From the NCBI GenBank assembly GCA_027924585.1, contig BSBM01000252.1, forward strand, positions 3,782,001-3,846,000: a stretch of 64,000 nt of DNA, read 5' to 3'. Shown here one piece after another: positions 1-11,638 of this stretch. Every line of letters starts with the position of its first letter. Position 1 is the first letter of the stretch. Origin of the DNA: Larix kaempferi. Taxonomy: Eukaryota; Streptophyta; Pinopsida; Pinales; Pinaceae. The position numbers were made by a program, and so were the translations under genes. The notes below the pieces were generated by a model. That model was not told where the DNA came from and ran no database searches. It worked only from the letters and a program-made list of their open reading frames with translations.

Positions 1-1103
1 TTGTCGGCTACCATCAACAGCTCATGATTTATCTCGATTCTCCTCAGCTTGCGACAGGATACTCTTGAAAGCATATGGTGCAATCTTTTGAAACTGTATG
101 ATGCCCAGTTTGGGGTCTGAATTGGTTTATTATTCCTATGTATAAGGATTGTTAGATATTTTAGGCCAAGAGGCAGCCTTTTCTTGGCCATTTTTAGGAT
201 AATTTAGTTTTGATTATCCCTGCTCTGTAGGAGATTTGATCCTGAATCATTATTTTGTAATTATTATTTAAGGGATTTTAGATCTCATAGCAAGGGATGG
301 ATGGTTAGGGGAAAGAATCACCAAAAGAGACATGAGATGCTCTGTTGTTGCAGACTATGTAATGTTTTATAGGCCTTAATACACAGTTAGTTTTCTTCAG
401 CTATCTCTTCTATTATAATTTGTCAAATGTCTTTGATGGATTGTGATTTTGCTTCAACACATTCACTAATACTCTTTATTATTTGCAATCAATAACCTTC
501 ATTGATCTATAGTTTAGATTTCTCTGAATTTATGATCTCTGTCATTGATGTTTTAAATGAATGTCTTTATCTAAAAATTTTTATCTATTTCTGCAAATGA
601 TTCACAGAAAACATTGAATTAATGTTAATTTGTCAATTAACATTCTAGATACAGGATAAGCTTGTATGCACTTAATTCTTAAGCTATTGTTGCTTGAATG
701 TATTTAATGGATTACATCTTAAGCTACTGAGTCAAGATCCAGTTTTGCATGTCTATTGAATTGGTGAAAAGATTTAGTAATTTTCAGATCAAGTTATCTT
801 GTGCACAAACAAATCATTCCTTTTTAGAATAGGCCTGACTTAGATTAGATTTCTTTTCAATTTAGATTAACTCTTAGTATTAGGAAAACACTCGTCTTTC
901 CTCATAGGGAGACAGATCCTTTAAGGATCAAACACACACAAGTGCCAGTGGAGGTCTTTGTATCTGTGGGTGTTAACCACACCAAATAGCTCGAGGATAG
1001 GGTAATACTTGCGTAGGATTATCTAAATCCTTTGGCTGGGTTTTCATCCCCTGTTTTTTTCCTTGAAAACCATTCTAGCACGTACACAACCAAGGCATCA
1101 ACA
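1..1103 (+). repeat. Element A 5' LTR, 3' portion
   Basis: This is a direct copy of 22402-23504, the same length and colinear with scattered substitutions. It ends in CATCAACA just before the primer-binding site. The part nearest the interior (about 890-1100), with GTTAACCACACC and GGGTTTTCATCCCC, looks like R/U5. The first nine codons read in frame as the end of the small U3-borne ORF described at 9510-11638. The rest of the LTR lies left of the window. Confidence 0.8.
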
Positions 1104-1105
1104 AA

Positions 1106-1122
1106 TGGCGCTAGAAGGAGGG
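1106..1122 (+). other. Element A primer-binding site
   Basis: TGGCGCTAGAAGGAGGG begins two bases after the LTR end. A TGG start directly behind an LTR is the usual complement of a tRNA 3' CCA end. I did not assign the tRNA. Confidence 0.6.
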
Positions 1123-1135
1123 CCATGTACCAATC

Positions 1136-3175
1136 ATGCCTAAACAGAACTTAAATAGACCTCCTCCAGTAAGAGAACCAGTTGTTACACATAGCCATAC
1201 CCAAGCTTCAACGTCAACAGAACAACCAGTAACAAATTCTCAAAATATTCCTGCCACCCTTGTCGTAGAGCACGAAACTAGGAGGGTCGATATTATTATT
1301 GTATCACCCACAAAGGGACCCCTCACACTTGAACAGATTCTTAAAAATATTTCTGATAGTGTTGCTAGGTTGCAACAAAGAATCGTTGGAGAGCATAATC
1401 TAGGACTAGAAGCAATTCAAGATCACCAGAACACTGGTCCGCAAGCCAATAACTCTGTTAATCAGAATTCAGGTGACCAAAATCCTGAACAACCTAATTC
1501 ACCCTCCCACAATTTGCTCCCATATTTTAACCTTGACGCATTGTTTGGGGAAATGCAACAAGATCAATCACAAGTGACAATAGATGGACCACCACCTCCA
1601 CCACCTTCGTCTTCATCTTCTTCATCTGAAGAATCCTCAGATAGTGATTCATCCTCAAGCTCATATTCAGAAGACATACCAATGGCCGAAGGTCAAAATA
1701 GACAATGGTTGGACCAGGATGCCATTTTTATCCTAGGGGATCAACACAGACTCCCTAAAAATCCTGAAAAATGGCTTCCTAAGTTCGATCCTCATGAAAA
1801 GTCACCTACACTTGATCACATAAAGACATTCATGCAAGCCATCAAGCTTAGAAATGTTATCCATGAGGATGTAGTTTGTAGGTTATTCCCATATACCTTC
1901 CAAGGGAAAGCATCCATTTGGTACTTTTCCTTAGAAGCTAGGTCTATCACTTCATGGGATGACAGTGAGAAAATATTAATGCAAAAGTTTGGATATGATA
2001 AGACACCCGAAGACTCGGTAACTGATTTGTCTTCTATGAAAATCCAAGGTAAAGAAAGGATAAAAGATTATAATCAGAGATTTTCCTATCTAAAAAATAG
2101 AATCCATATTACTCTTCTTCTTGCGGAAGAACTCCTGGTTGCATACTATGTGAAAGGTTTATCGGTTCCCATTGCTATGTGGGTTAAACGGGAACACAGA
2201 GAAACCTTGCAAGAGGCCTTTGCTGAGGCCATTCAAGTTGAGAAAGATATTTTTTATTTGAAGTATAACCTGGATACTTTAGCAGAACAACCTTCCACTT
2301 CATGGAAGAAAACTGATGTTCCCAAAAAACCTGCTCCACGGGATAAAGACCCTTTCGAAATGGGTGACATGAAGAAAATACTCCATAAGATCTCTAACGA
2401 GATGGTTGACCTCAAGAGAACTAACACTAAAAACCAGAACACAAATAGGGGGTTCAATAGACAGCTGTTTAGAAGACCCTATCAACCTCCACAAAACCTA
2501 GTCCCACCCAATCCTGAGGAAGGGTTGAACTCTGAGGAAATTTTGTCTATCTTCAAAGCCTTAGTTTCAGAATCCCATCATTCTCCTCATCACCCTGAAC
2601 AAGAACTACAGGAGAATCAAGGTCCTGAACCTTTAGATGAGGAAGAAGACCAGCAGGTAAATATCATCAAATTCTTTGGAGAACTTCCCATGGCTGAGGA
2701 AGAAGAGGAGCCTCAAACAGTATTTAATTCCCAACACCCATACAACACAAGGAGTAAAGGAAAACCAACGCAGGAAGTTTCTACCTCTACACCCACAGCA
2801 AATAGAGTCAAAACAACCATACAAAAAGATACAATTATCTCTGAGATAGAATACAACTTGATTGATGACTTAAAGAAGATGAAAGATAATATCTCTATAT
2901 TTGAACTGTTGAAGATCTCCGCTATGAGGGACAGTTTTCCCAAAATCAAAATTGTCAACAAACCTAGGGAGACTCAAAACAATAATCTGGAGACATACAC
3001 CAAAACCAAAAGCCCAAAACCTGTTGGGAAAAAGACACCTCCCTTTTTGTTAACCTTTGAGATCTTTAACAGGAACGTTCATAATTGTATGGTAGATTCA
3101 GGGGCCTCATCCAATGTAATGCCCTTATCAGTTTGCAAGAAATTGAATGTTACTTGGGAGCCATGTCCTACTTAG
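1136..3175 (+). CDS. Element A gag with start of protease
   Basis: A 679-codon ORF begins 33 bases after the LTR end. It has a disordered N-terminus with a Pro run and then a Ser/Asp/Glu-rich stretch (about residues 152-180). A Retrotrans_gag-type capsid core follows at about 205-370 (YTFQGKASIWYFSL, YNQRFSYLKNRI). The C-terminal part is charged. No CCHC zinc knuckle was seen. The last 27 residues start an aspartic protease with the DSGAS active-site triad (Asp about residue 654). The frame stops at TAG within the protease and protease-like sequence continues past it, so the stop is probably a mutation. It could also be a normal readthrough or processing boundary. Confidence 0.85.
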   Translation: MPKQNLNRPPPVREPVVTHSHTQASTSTEQPVTNSQNIPATLVVEHETRRVDIIIVSPTKGPLTLEQILKNISDSVARLQQRIVGEHNLGLEAIQDHQNTGPQANNSVNQNSGDQNPEQPNSPSHNLLPYFNLDALFGEMQQDQSQVTIDGPPPPPPSSSSSSSEESSDSDSSSSSYSEDIPMAEGQNRQWLDQDAIFILGDQHRLPKNPEKWLPKFDPHEKSPTLDHIKTFMQAIKLRNVIHEDVVCRLFPYTFQGKASIWYFSLEARSITSWDDSEKILMQKFGYDKTPEDSVTDLSSMKIQGKERIKDYNQRFSYLKNRIHITLLLAEELLVAYYVKGLSVPIAMWVKREHRETLQEAFAEAIQVEKDIFYLKYNLDTLAEQPSTSWKKTDVPKKPAPRDKDPFEMGDMKKILHKISNEMVDLKRTNTKNQNTNRGFNRQLFRRPYQPPQNLVPPNPEEGLNSEEILSIFKALVSESHHSPHHPEQELQENQGPEPLDEEEDQQVNIIKFFGELPMAEEEEEPQTVFNSQHPYNTRSKGKPTQEVSTSTPTANRVKTTIQKDTIISEIEYNLIDDLKKMKDNISIFELLKISAMRDSFPKIKIVNKPRETQNNNLETYTKTKSPKPVGKKTPPFLLTFEIFNRNVHNCMVDSGASSNVMPLSVCKKLNVTWEPCPT

Positions 3176-4153
3176 ATTGTTTAGCTAGACCGATCCAAAG
3201 TGAGAGTAGTAAGGGAACTAAGAAATGTTATGTTAACTCTATCTGTTGACCCCAAGATTCACCAGACTGTGGATATCATTGTGGCTAATATCCCAAATAT
3301 GTATGGGATGTGGCTGAGTAGATATTGGTCGGAAAAACTTAAGGGCTACTTTGCAATCGACTGGTCTCACTTGTGGCTTCCTTACAATGGGAGGCCAAAC
3401 ATGATAAAGATCAACAGGGAGCCCTATATGAAGCAAATTGTCACAGATTTGAATGACCCCAGTGAGCCTACTGCATACTTCAGTTCACATGTGGAACATT
3501 TCACTTTCGATACATTTTTTGGAGACTTACCTGCAGATTTGTCACCTGCTGAGAGCGCACAGAATCAGTCTCAGATTGTCAATTTTACATATGTTCCATT
3601 CTCAGGTGATATTGTACATAATGTATATAGTGTGAATACTAATTTTAAGTTAGATTTGAATGCATGGACTTTGTTTTTCGATGGTTCCAGATCTAAAGAT
3701 GGAGCTGGTGCAAGTTGTGTCCTCATCGATCCGAAGGGAACCAAAACCATGATTTCCTACAGGCTTGAGTTTGACTGTACCAACAACATAGTTGAGTATG
3801 AGACCTTGTTCCAGGGACTCAAGAAAGCAATTGATATAAATGCCCAGGTAATTGAGTTTTATGGAGACTCAGAAATAATAGTTAAGCGGGTAAGAAACAA
3901 GATTCATTGCATATCTCCTCATTTGATTAGTTATCGAAATTTGGTAAGGGACTTAACTAATTCTTTCTCTTCTTTTAACATTAAGTCGGTCCCAAGATCT
4001 CAGAATTTCAATGTTGACCTGCTAGCTAATACTGCATCTAGGTTGATACCACCAGAAGGTTTGTCACCAGATACTTTTTCTATTGAATTAATGTACAGAC
4101 CTTCGATCTCGGACAATAAAACTAGTTGGAAAGTGTTTAATGATGACCAGTAG
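3176..4153 (+). pseudogene. Element A protease end plus archaeal-type RNase H (upstream of RT)
   Basis: Sequence resumes after the gag stop, and a 317-codon stretch is open from 3200. Its second half is an RNase H of the archaeal/plant type. FFDGSRSKDGAGASCVLID is followed by NNIVEYETLFQGL, FYGDSE and NFNVDLLANTAS, which supply the four acidic catalytic residues (D161, E199, D223, D273 of this stretch). All four are intact, unlike the second RNase H further along. A second RNase H of this kind marks Tat-lineage elements. Here it lies between protease and RT. A stop at 4151-4153 and further stops downstream separate it from RT. Confidence 0.75.
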
Positions 4154-5129
4154 ATCCTAGATTTTATTACAACTTAGGACACATTTCAAGATGTTTCCAT
4201 TGATGAAATCGAGCATGAAAAATCTCTAGTTGATCCCACTTGCACTGCTAATTTTATTCCTAAGTCAATTGTCAACCTGGAAAATTTCTACGACCTTTAA
4301 GATAAGATCAAGAAGAAGGTGAATTGTAAGACTCAGAGCTCTTCTCTTAATTATGAACAGGTGAATTTTGGAAGTGAACAGAACCCTCGCATGATTAACC
4401 TAGGGGTTGATTGTTCACCTGATGAAAAGAGATACTTTATCAAGTTATGCAGAGAATTTAAGGACGTCTTTGCTTGGACATATGACGAGCTGAAAACCTT
4501 TGACACTAATATTATGCATCATAATATACCGATGAAGCTAGACACTAAACCCTACCAGCAGAAGCTAAGGAATATGCACCCTAGCTTGGAACCTTATGTG
4601 AAGAAGGAGATAGAAAATCTCCTTGCAGCAAGAATTATCTTTCTAGTCAGGCATACACAGTGGATTGCTAATTTAGTACCAGTTCGGAAGAAAAATGGTG
4701 ACATTAGGCTCTGTGTTGACTTTAGAAATCTTAATAAATATTTTGAGAAAGATAATTACCATGTTCCCCCTATGGAACAGATATAACAAAGAGTTACGGA
4801 TTCATAAATGTTTTATCTCCTCGATGGTTTTCAGGGTATAACCAAGTCTTGGTTGCTCCTGATGATCAATTAAAAACATCTTTCAGGACCCCTTGGGGAA
4901 ATTTTGCCTACAGGTGAATGCCATTCGGGTTGATAAATGCAGGTGCTATGTTACAGTGAGCAATGGACATGGATTTTAGAGGACTTATGCATGATTTTGT
5001 TGTTGTATACTTAGATGATATTACTATCTTTTCAAAAAAACAACATGAACATTTGTTTGCCCTGAAAAATGTTTTGAACGTTGCAGAAGATATGAAATTT
5101 CGCTCAATCCTAAGAAATCAATCTTCGTA
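4154..5129 (+). pseudogene. Element A reverse transcriptase, broken by stops and a frameshift
   Basis: RT motifs lie in order. A connecting segment (EFKDVFAWTYDELKTFD) leads to NLVPVRKKNGDIRLCVDFRNLN and VPPMEQI. A stop follows at about 4784, then in another frame LLDGFQGYNQVLVAPDDQLKTSFRTPWG, and then the catalytic YLDD at 5008-5019. Several in-frame stops lie between 4154 and 5127, and the frame changes around 4790-4900. This enzyme copied the element RNA into DNA and cannot be made intact from this copy. Confidence 0.85.
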
Positions 5130-5963
5130 GTGACTGAAGGCAAGCTGATAGGATTTATTGTTTCGAAAGAAGGTATGATTATCAATCCAGAACGCACAGA
5201 GGCCATCGCAAGGATCGGGTTGCCAGGTACGCGCAAAGACATGCAATCTTTCCTTGGTAAGATAAATTTTGTTCATAGATTTGTCCCAAATTTTGCGCAA
5301 ATTGTTAAACCTTTACAATTGATGATTAAGAAGGATGCACAGTATAAATGGTTTGATGAACAACGAAATGTTTTTACTGAGATTAGGAAGGATATTGCAG
5401 AAGCTCCTACCCTTATGTCTCCTGGCTTCAGTAAGGATTTTATTTTATACACCTTTGCTGCTAACTTTTCCTATGTTGTTGTTCTTACACAAAAGCACCC
5501 AGACGATTTTGAAATTCCCATTTCTTTCATGAGTTCAACATTCAAGGGCGCAGAGTTAAATTACTCCCAAATAGACAAACAAGCTTATGCAGTTTATAAA
5601 TTAGTTAAATATTTTAGACTATACTTATTGAAGTCTAGATCGAAAGTAATTGTGCCCTATGCAGCTATCAGAAATGTTCTGATACAAAAGGAATTGGGGG
5701 AGAAAAGATCCCACTGGATGACAGCTCTGCAAGAATACGATTTAGAGGTAAGACCAGAAAAAATAGTGAAATGCCAAGGTTTGTGTTTTCTTACTGCTCA
5801 GTCCAATGATCCTGTAAGACAACAAGTCGAATGGGAGCAAGAAGAAAGCACCTCAACAGGTTCCGTCAATGTTATCACTACTCAAGCATCTGACTGGTAT
5901 GATGACATTAAATTTTTCTTAATTCATGGGTATGCTCCTGAAACCCTTAAATTTAGAAAATGA
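5130..5963 (+). pseudogene. Element A RT thumb and degenerate gypsy-type RNase H
   Basis: A 277-codon open stretch begins with the RT thumb (GFIVSKEGM, MQSFLGKINFVHRFVPNFAQIVKPL). It then reads as a Ty3-type RNase H, recognisable by ISFMSSTFKGAELNYSQIDKQ and LQEYDLEVRPEKIVKCQGL. The usual acidic residues are absent: the TDAS position reads TFAA and the TDH position reads PYA. This loss is a lineage feature of plant elements that carry the additional archaeal-type RNase H, so it is probably ancestral rather than decay of this copy. Stops at 5961 separate it from integrase. Confidence 0.8.
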
Positions 5964-7147
5964 AAATCCTTAATATTAAAATTTGCACCATATCAGCTCA
6001 TAGATGGTGTTTTATTTAGAAACAATTGTGATGGTGTTTTCCTTAGATGTCTAGAGAAAGCTCAAACTGAGAATATTCTTTTTGAATTTCATGCAGGGCC
6101 TAAAGGAGGACATTTATTAGGAGAAACCCCTTCCCACAATATCTTAAGAGCGGGTTACTACTAGCCTACTTTGTTCAGGGATGCCTATGCTGACACCAGA
6201 AGATGTGAACCGTGTCAGAAGTGTGCTGGAAAAATGAAGAAACCTGCATTTCCCTTGCAGCCAGTCACAGTTCAATTCATGTTCTAGCAGTGGGGTCTGG
6301 ATTTTGTTAGACCTATTAATCCTCCTTCTTACAACACAAGTATATTTTGATAGCTACAAACGGATTTACTATATGGGTAGAGGCAGTCCCTCTTAGACAA
6401 GTGAACACAAGCCAAGTAATTTCATTTCTGGAAAGTCAGATAGTCACAAGGTTTGGTGTTCTAGAATTCCTAGTGTTTGACAATGCTTCATATTTCTCCT
6501 CTTTTGAATTAACTCAATATGCCCTTGAAAAAGGGATGAAATTAAAATTTCATGCCAATTATTATCCATAGGTAAATGGATTAGCAGAGTCTTATAATAA
6601 GAATTTAATTAACATCTTAAAGAAGACAGTGGCTACTCATCACAAGAATTGTCACATTCAGTTATACAATGCTCTTTTGGAAGACTGTGTCACTCCTAAA
6701 GTGGACATTGGAAACTCCCCTTACTGCTTGGTTTATGGTAAGGAGGTTTTCTTACCATCCAACCTCATGATCCCTTCCCTACAGCTAGCATAGTCTGTGC
6801 AGGAAGGTGACTCTTCCCCACTCTAGCATAGAATTGATACATTACTCAAACTAGAGGAGGATAGGGAAAAGTCTAAAAACAAGTTGTGTCAACATCAACA
6901 GCTTGTGAAGAGGTGGTTCGATGATAAGTCTTCATCTGACAGGGAGTTCTCTATGGGGGAATTAGTTTTAAAGTGGGACAAGAAACATAAGGACAAGAAT
7001 GATTACACTAAGTTCCAACGCTTATGGCTAGGACCTTTCATTGTTACAAAAAAAGTTGGTCCTGGTACTGTTCGGTTACAAACACTAGAAGGTTTTTCAG
7101 AAACCTACCCAGTGAATTTCCAGATGCTCAAAAAGTACTTTGTTTGA
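5964..7147 (+). pseudogene. Element A integrase, with several stops
   Basis: The zinc-binding HHCC module is visible at about 6080-6220 (EFHAGPKGGH then RCEPCQKC). The core follows with GLDFVRP (first Asp), VFDNASYF (second Asp, about 6478) and LAESYNK (Glu). An intact C-terminal stretch at 6884-7147 includes LWLGPFIVTKKVGPGTVRL, a chromodomain-less tail. Stops interrupt it near 6162, 6284, 6571, 6791 and 6825. The final stop at 7145-7147 is followed directly by a purine-rich stretch. Confidence 0.8.
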
Positions 7148-7153
7148 GGAGAG
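7141..7153 (+). other. Candidate polypurine tract of element A
   Basis: TTTGAGGAGAGCA overlaps the integrase stop and is followed by TGTTGG. LTRs of this element end in CAACA, so TGTTG is the expected inverted start. It is only a candidate: the 5' LTR start lies outside the window. Confidence 0.4.
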
Positions 7154-8699
7154 CATGTTGGTCCACTTGTACATAAAGTGTGGTTTGTTTCTTTTCCTTT
7201 GATTTTGATTGATTTTATTTTCCTTATGATTCTTTTCTTTTTAATAAATATGCACATTTGGAAGAGGTTGTTAATCAGTGTGTCTCTAAGACTAATACAA
7301 TCTGAATTTTTTAGGTAGTATGCCAGCTTCCTTTCCATTCAGCCAATATCAGAAAATGCTCTTCATGGAATCAAACAGTCAATTTTTGCAGGGCCTTGAT
7401 TGATATTTTCCCACTATCATCAACATCTTTTAAATATTGGTCTGATTAATTGAGTTTGAAGAGCATACTAGAGTTCTTTACCTTGTTTTTCATGAGTAAA
7501 TGGTATAATCTCTCATAGCCTGGTTAGACTTATCTGTTCCGGATTCCATTCTAATCACTTTGGTAATAGTTTATCTCAATAAAAGTAGATTACAAGATGG
7601 GGGGTCTCATTACGAGCCATCCCATTATGTTCATAGATGTTTAAGTGGAATGACATCTCCACATCAAGCCACCAAAATTGGGAGATGAATTTGAGCTCTA
7701 GATGAAGGGTGGAAGATCCTATCACAAGTCGATCCATTCATGATCTGCAAAGCATTAGTGAGTAACACTGTTGTCATGTGGTCACCAAGCCATGGTAGTG
7801 TATTGTAATCTATGCATTAATAATTTTTTGTTTTCTTTTAAGATGGTTTGTTGTATATAAGGATAAGGGGGGGTATTATCACAAGCCAACCCTACCATGA
7901 TCATGGATTTGATTTTGACTGGAATTACCATCTATGGTCACCAAGCCATGGTAATTGCTTTCAGTCTAGAAAATTGAAAGACAAGGAGTCTGCTGACTGA
8001 GCTAGCTGTTCAGATTCCAAGTCAGGTTTGTGAATGGCATTGCCAGCATCTGATCACCAAGTCAAGGAAATGGCCTTATATAAGCAGAAGTCTTATTTCT
8101 TTATTTAAAAAAAAATAGAAAAAAAAAAACAAAACAAAAAAAACAGAAATATACATGTACATAAATGAATAATTAATAAAGCTAAGGTGATTCATGCATT
8201 TTAATCTAGAATGGCGCTGAGTTTATTCCAAAGGTTAATCATAAATATTCCCTTCCATGATTACATAAGGGTATAGGATTTTTGTTTTTCTCCTAGACTA
8301 CCTTACTAGATTAAATATTATTATTAATTGGTTGTGGATGGGAATGTATTGATCATATGACTAACTCTGTTGTTTTGATTGTGTTTTCGTGAGATCATTT
8401 TTTAGATTGCAGGCTGAAAAATGAGTTGATTGGCATGGTTGTCTTATAACTAAGGGTTTCATTTACATAGATAACTGGTTCTTCCCATCTAATCGCCATT
8501 TGTTGTAGGCACAACAGATCCCATGTTTTATCCAAAATATGGGAGCCCCAATTTCATATCAAAGAATAACTTAATCAATTTTGGGGTTGTCTAATCTGTT
8601 TGCCATTCATTTTTGTTGCCTTTGTTTTGATTTAATTAAGTTAGTAAATTTTCCTTCTTAAAATTATGCATTTTAGTGTGTTTTTATGAATTGCGGAAA

Positions 8700-9060
8700 T
8701 AAGTTTTTTTGGGTTAAAATTTTGATCATTCTGCAACCCGCAACCCGCAAATTGCGGATTGCGGATTGCGGACTCTTTGTTTTGCACTTGAAGTTTTTAT
8801 TTCCGCAAACCGCAATTGTGGATTGCGGGATGTTGAAAGGGGTTTTAGAAAATTGCAAGAGAATTTTTTCTTTCCGCAACCTGCAAACTACAATTGCGGA
8901 TTGCAGGATATAGAAAGACCTTTTTAATAAAGAGTAGTTCATACTGCCTGCAACCCGCAACCCGCATTTTCGGATTGCAGACTGCGGAAGGGTGTGCATA
9001 TTCACAAATAACGAGTGCCACACTTGGCATCCCGCATCTCGTATCCTAACCATTGATATA
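8700..9060. repeat. Cluster of CCGCAA / TTGCGG inverted words
   Basis: Within about 360 bases the words CCGCAA or CCCGCAA and their complements TTGCGG and ATTGCGGATTGCGG recur many times, in both orientations, so the single strand can fold in many ways. Open frames here on both strands are artefacts of the repeated word. A very similar cluster lies at 57400-58040. Confidence 0.7.
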
Positions 9061-9509
9061 CGATGATCTGATGACCATGATTTCATTTGGCAGAATGATT
9101 TGAATTTTTTATTTTTCGTTCTTGGTTCGTCCTTTACAAGTGTTAATCCTGTTTTTGTTTGCATTATGCTTGGTCGGACATGAAGTTTTTGAATCCAATG
9201 ATTTCCTGATGATTAAAACTCTAAGATTTGACTATCAATCGCATGTTTTATTATGTAAATCTATCTTATCTTACGCCAAATTTTAATTGATGCATGATCT
9301 ACTGATATTTCGCTTGTAGAAATGATAATTGCAACCTGTAGGTCGTAGACATGCAATCATGCCGGTTAGTTATACTCAATCGATGTCAAATCCCATGGTT
9401 TTATTTCCTATAAGGGTTGTTATGAATAATCTATTAGTTTATGATAACATATGCAAATTTTGGATTGATATTTTAATATCTCTGCTAACAATTACATGCT
9501 GTAACTAAA

Positions 9510-11638
9510 ATGCAGAGAATTTCTGGCATTTCTATCAAGCTTCCTATTGAGAAAGAGCCCTAGGCAGTGGAATACTCTGAACCTGTTCCTACACCATTTG
9601 ATGCTGATGTTTTTGATGACAGCACAATGTAATGACCCTTTTTGAAAATTTTATTAAAATGCCAATTTTTCCACTTTTTCCCCAATTTCGACCTTTGACT
9701 AGTTTTACTGTTTTGACCTCCAAATCAACCCAAATGATCCCAAATATTCTGTAGGAGTGTATGAATGATATTTAGAATTGAATATTAGGTTCATGGATGT
9801 TTTATGGCCCTCCAAATGCTGCTGCAAACTTGATTTTTATTCTAATCAATATATGTAATTTTGACTAGTAATTTGTGCATCAAATCCCCCCGAGGTAACA
9901 CTGTAAATGGCCTTCCAAATGCCTCCAAACTCCCATGAATTTATGAAGAGAGGTATATAATGTGTTAATTATGTGATTAAGGTATCATATGCTCCATTAA
10001 TTGATTTTTACTATTGTTCTAACTCTCTCACATTTAACAGCAAAAACCCCCAATTTGACCCTTGGGGAAATGGCACTATTTCACCTCTCAATACAAACAA
10101 ACTGAGTAAAAATGATTCAAATGCTCAAGTACAGTACATGAAACTTGTATAATATATCCATGGCAGTATATGAATCACAAATGTATCAGAGAATCATCCA
10201 TCCATTCGAAATAATCAACATTATAGTGTCATACATCAAAGCATTGGGGAAATGGACATTGTTTGCTCATTAATCAATAATTTTGCATACAATCAATGGG
10301 TATTTCAACCTAAGATTCTATGAATATGAATAATAGAGGATATGAAGCTATTAAAATTAGAAAAATATTATATGAAGCTCTCCCAATGAGTGCAAGATCT
10401 CACCCAAAGCGCAATCCCTCAAGGAGCCCGAATATGCCTTCAAAACTGGAAATGGTGGAGAGAAAGTGCTGCACTAAACCAAACCATGAAAATTCATGTA
10501 GCTTCTACCTGCAAATAAAAATCCATTAAAGCACCATGAAATACCTGAGTGGCCTCTCCAAACACCAACTTGGATGGGAATCTTTCACCCTCGAAATTGG
10601 CTAAGGCAAGAAACTAGTCATCCACTAGTTCTCTCTTCACAAATACAATTTTTCTCAAATCATCAAAAGCCATTCTCATACTTGACTTATACATTTTATA
10701 ACCAACATTAGCCTTAAAGGGGTCGAAATCCTCTCAATAGATTCAATAATTTTCCATTTAGAAAATATTCATCATTTGCCACTTGTCTCCTAGTTCCAAC
10801 CTTCCATCTTCTCCCAAATTCGAATTTGAGTCTCTTTAGATTCCCCCAACTCCATGAGCACCTTCCTTGAGCCTATTTTTGAGGCTGACATGTCATAATG
10901 GTCAGGTGTAAGAATTCAAGTCTGAATTTTGTCATAAATTTCATAGATGCTTCATTATTGTTGTCATAAAACTAGGGAATTTAGCCCAAGTGTCCACTAG
11001 TCTCCAATTTGACTCTTCCTCTCCCATGGAGGTTACTATTCCATCCCATTTCGACCTAAGATGCTCAATTCCATGTGTTATGACTTACCAACTCACCCAA
11101 GAGTGTTCACCTTCCCATGAATTCGAATTGGCAAGAGAGAGGTGCCATGTGTCATTGAAAAATCAAGCTAGTGTGGGTCCCACCACCTCCATATGTCTCC
11201 AAAACCACTTGCCACCTAGAATTTCTCTTGAATTTATTTATTCACCATATTTATTAAATGCTTGAACCCTTCTAATTTCTAAATATCATTTATTAGCTTC
11301 CTTATTACCATCCCACATGTGCCCATCCAACCTAGGAAACTAGTAGGATTGATGGGATTGTCTTACTGTGCACTTATTTGAATGGGGACATTACACACAG
11401 ATAGTGAAGAGGAAGATGGTGAGGTTCAATTCACATATGAATGAATGCTTTTCAACAAGCAGAAGAAGGGTGATAAAGAATATGTTGATCAAGATAATAC
11501 AATTTTTCGGGACTTAATCATCAATTTGTTACCTATGTTTCCTGCAATTCCTCTCAAGCATGATCCGTTAGCTGACTTTTCGGTCTTTGAAGATATCTTT
11601 GGTTCTCGCAAATCTAGGGAAGATTTCATAGTTCCTTT
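9510..11638 (+). pseudogene. Small ORF in element A U3, split by insert S
   Basis: An ATG at 9510 opens a frame to 9627 that resumes exactly in frame at 11396 when S and one target-site copy are removed. It runs on to 11638 and, across C, to a TGA at 22426-22428. The piece has an acidic patch (DDSTDSEEEDGEV) and a hydrophobic stretch ending in EDFIVP. Two in-frame stops break it (TAG near 9563, TGA near 11442). The last codons are also present at bases 1-27. I do not recognise a family. It may be a captured host fragment or an old retroelement ORF. Unbroken frame over about 360 bases either side of two insertions is the only support. Confidence 0.4.
9628..11395. mobile_element. Insert S: solo-LTR-like element, 1.77 kb
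   Basis: The insert starts TGTAATGACCC and ends GGGGACATTACA, an imperfect inverted pair with canonical TG...CA ends. It is flanked by CACAA (9623-9627) and CACAG (11396-11400), a 5-bp target duplication with one change. Removing it restores an open frame in the host sequence. No coding domain was found inside. Size, ends and duplication fit a solo LTR left by recombination, or a non-autonomous element with no internal region. Confidence 0.7.

Noticed and set aside
8673-9164. 163-codon minus-strand open frame and overlapping plus-strand frames
   Set aside because: They read through the CCGCAA/TTGCGG cluster, giving repeated peptide words on both strands; no domain and no start context.
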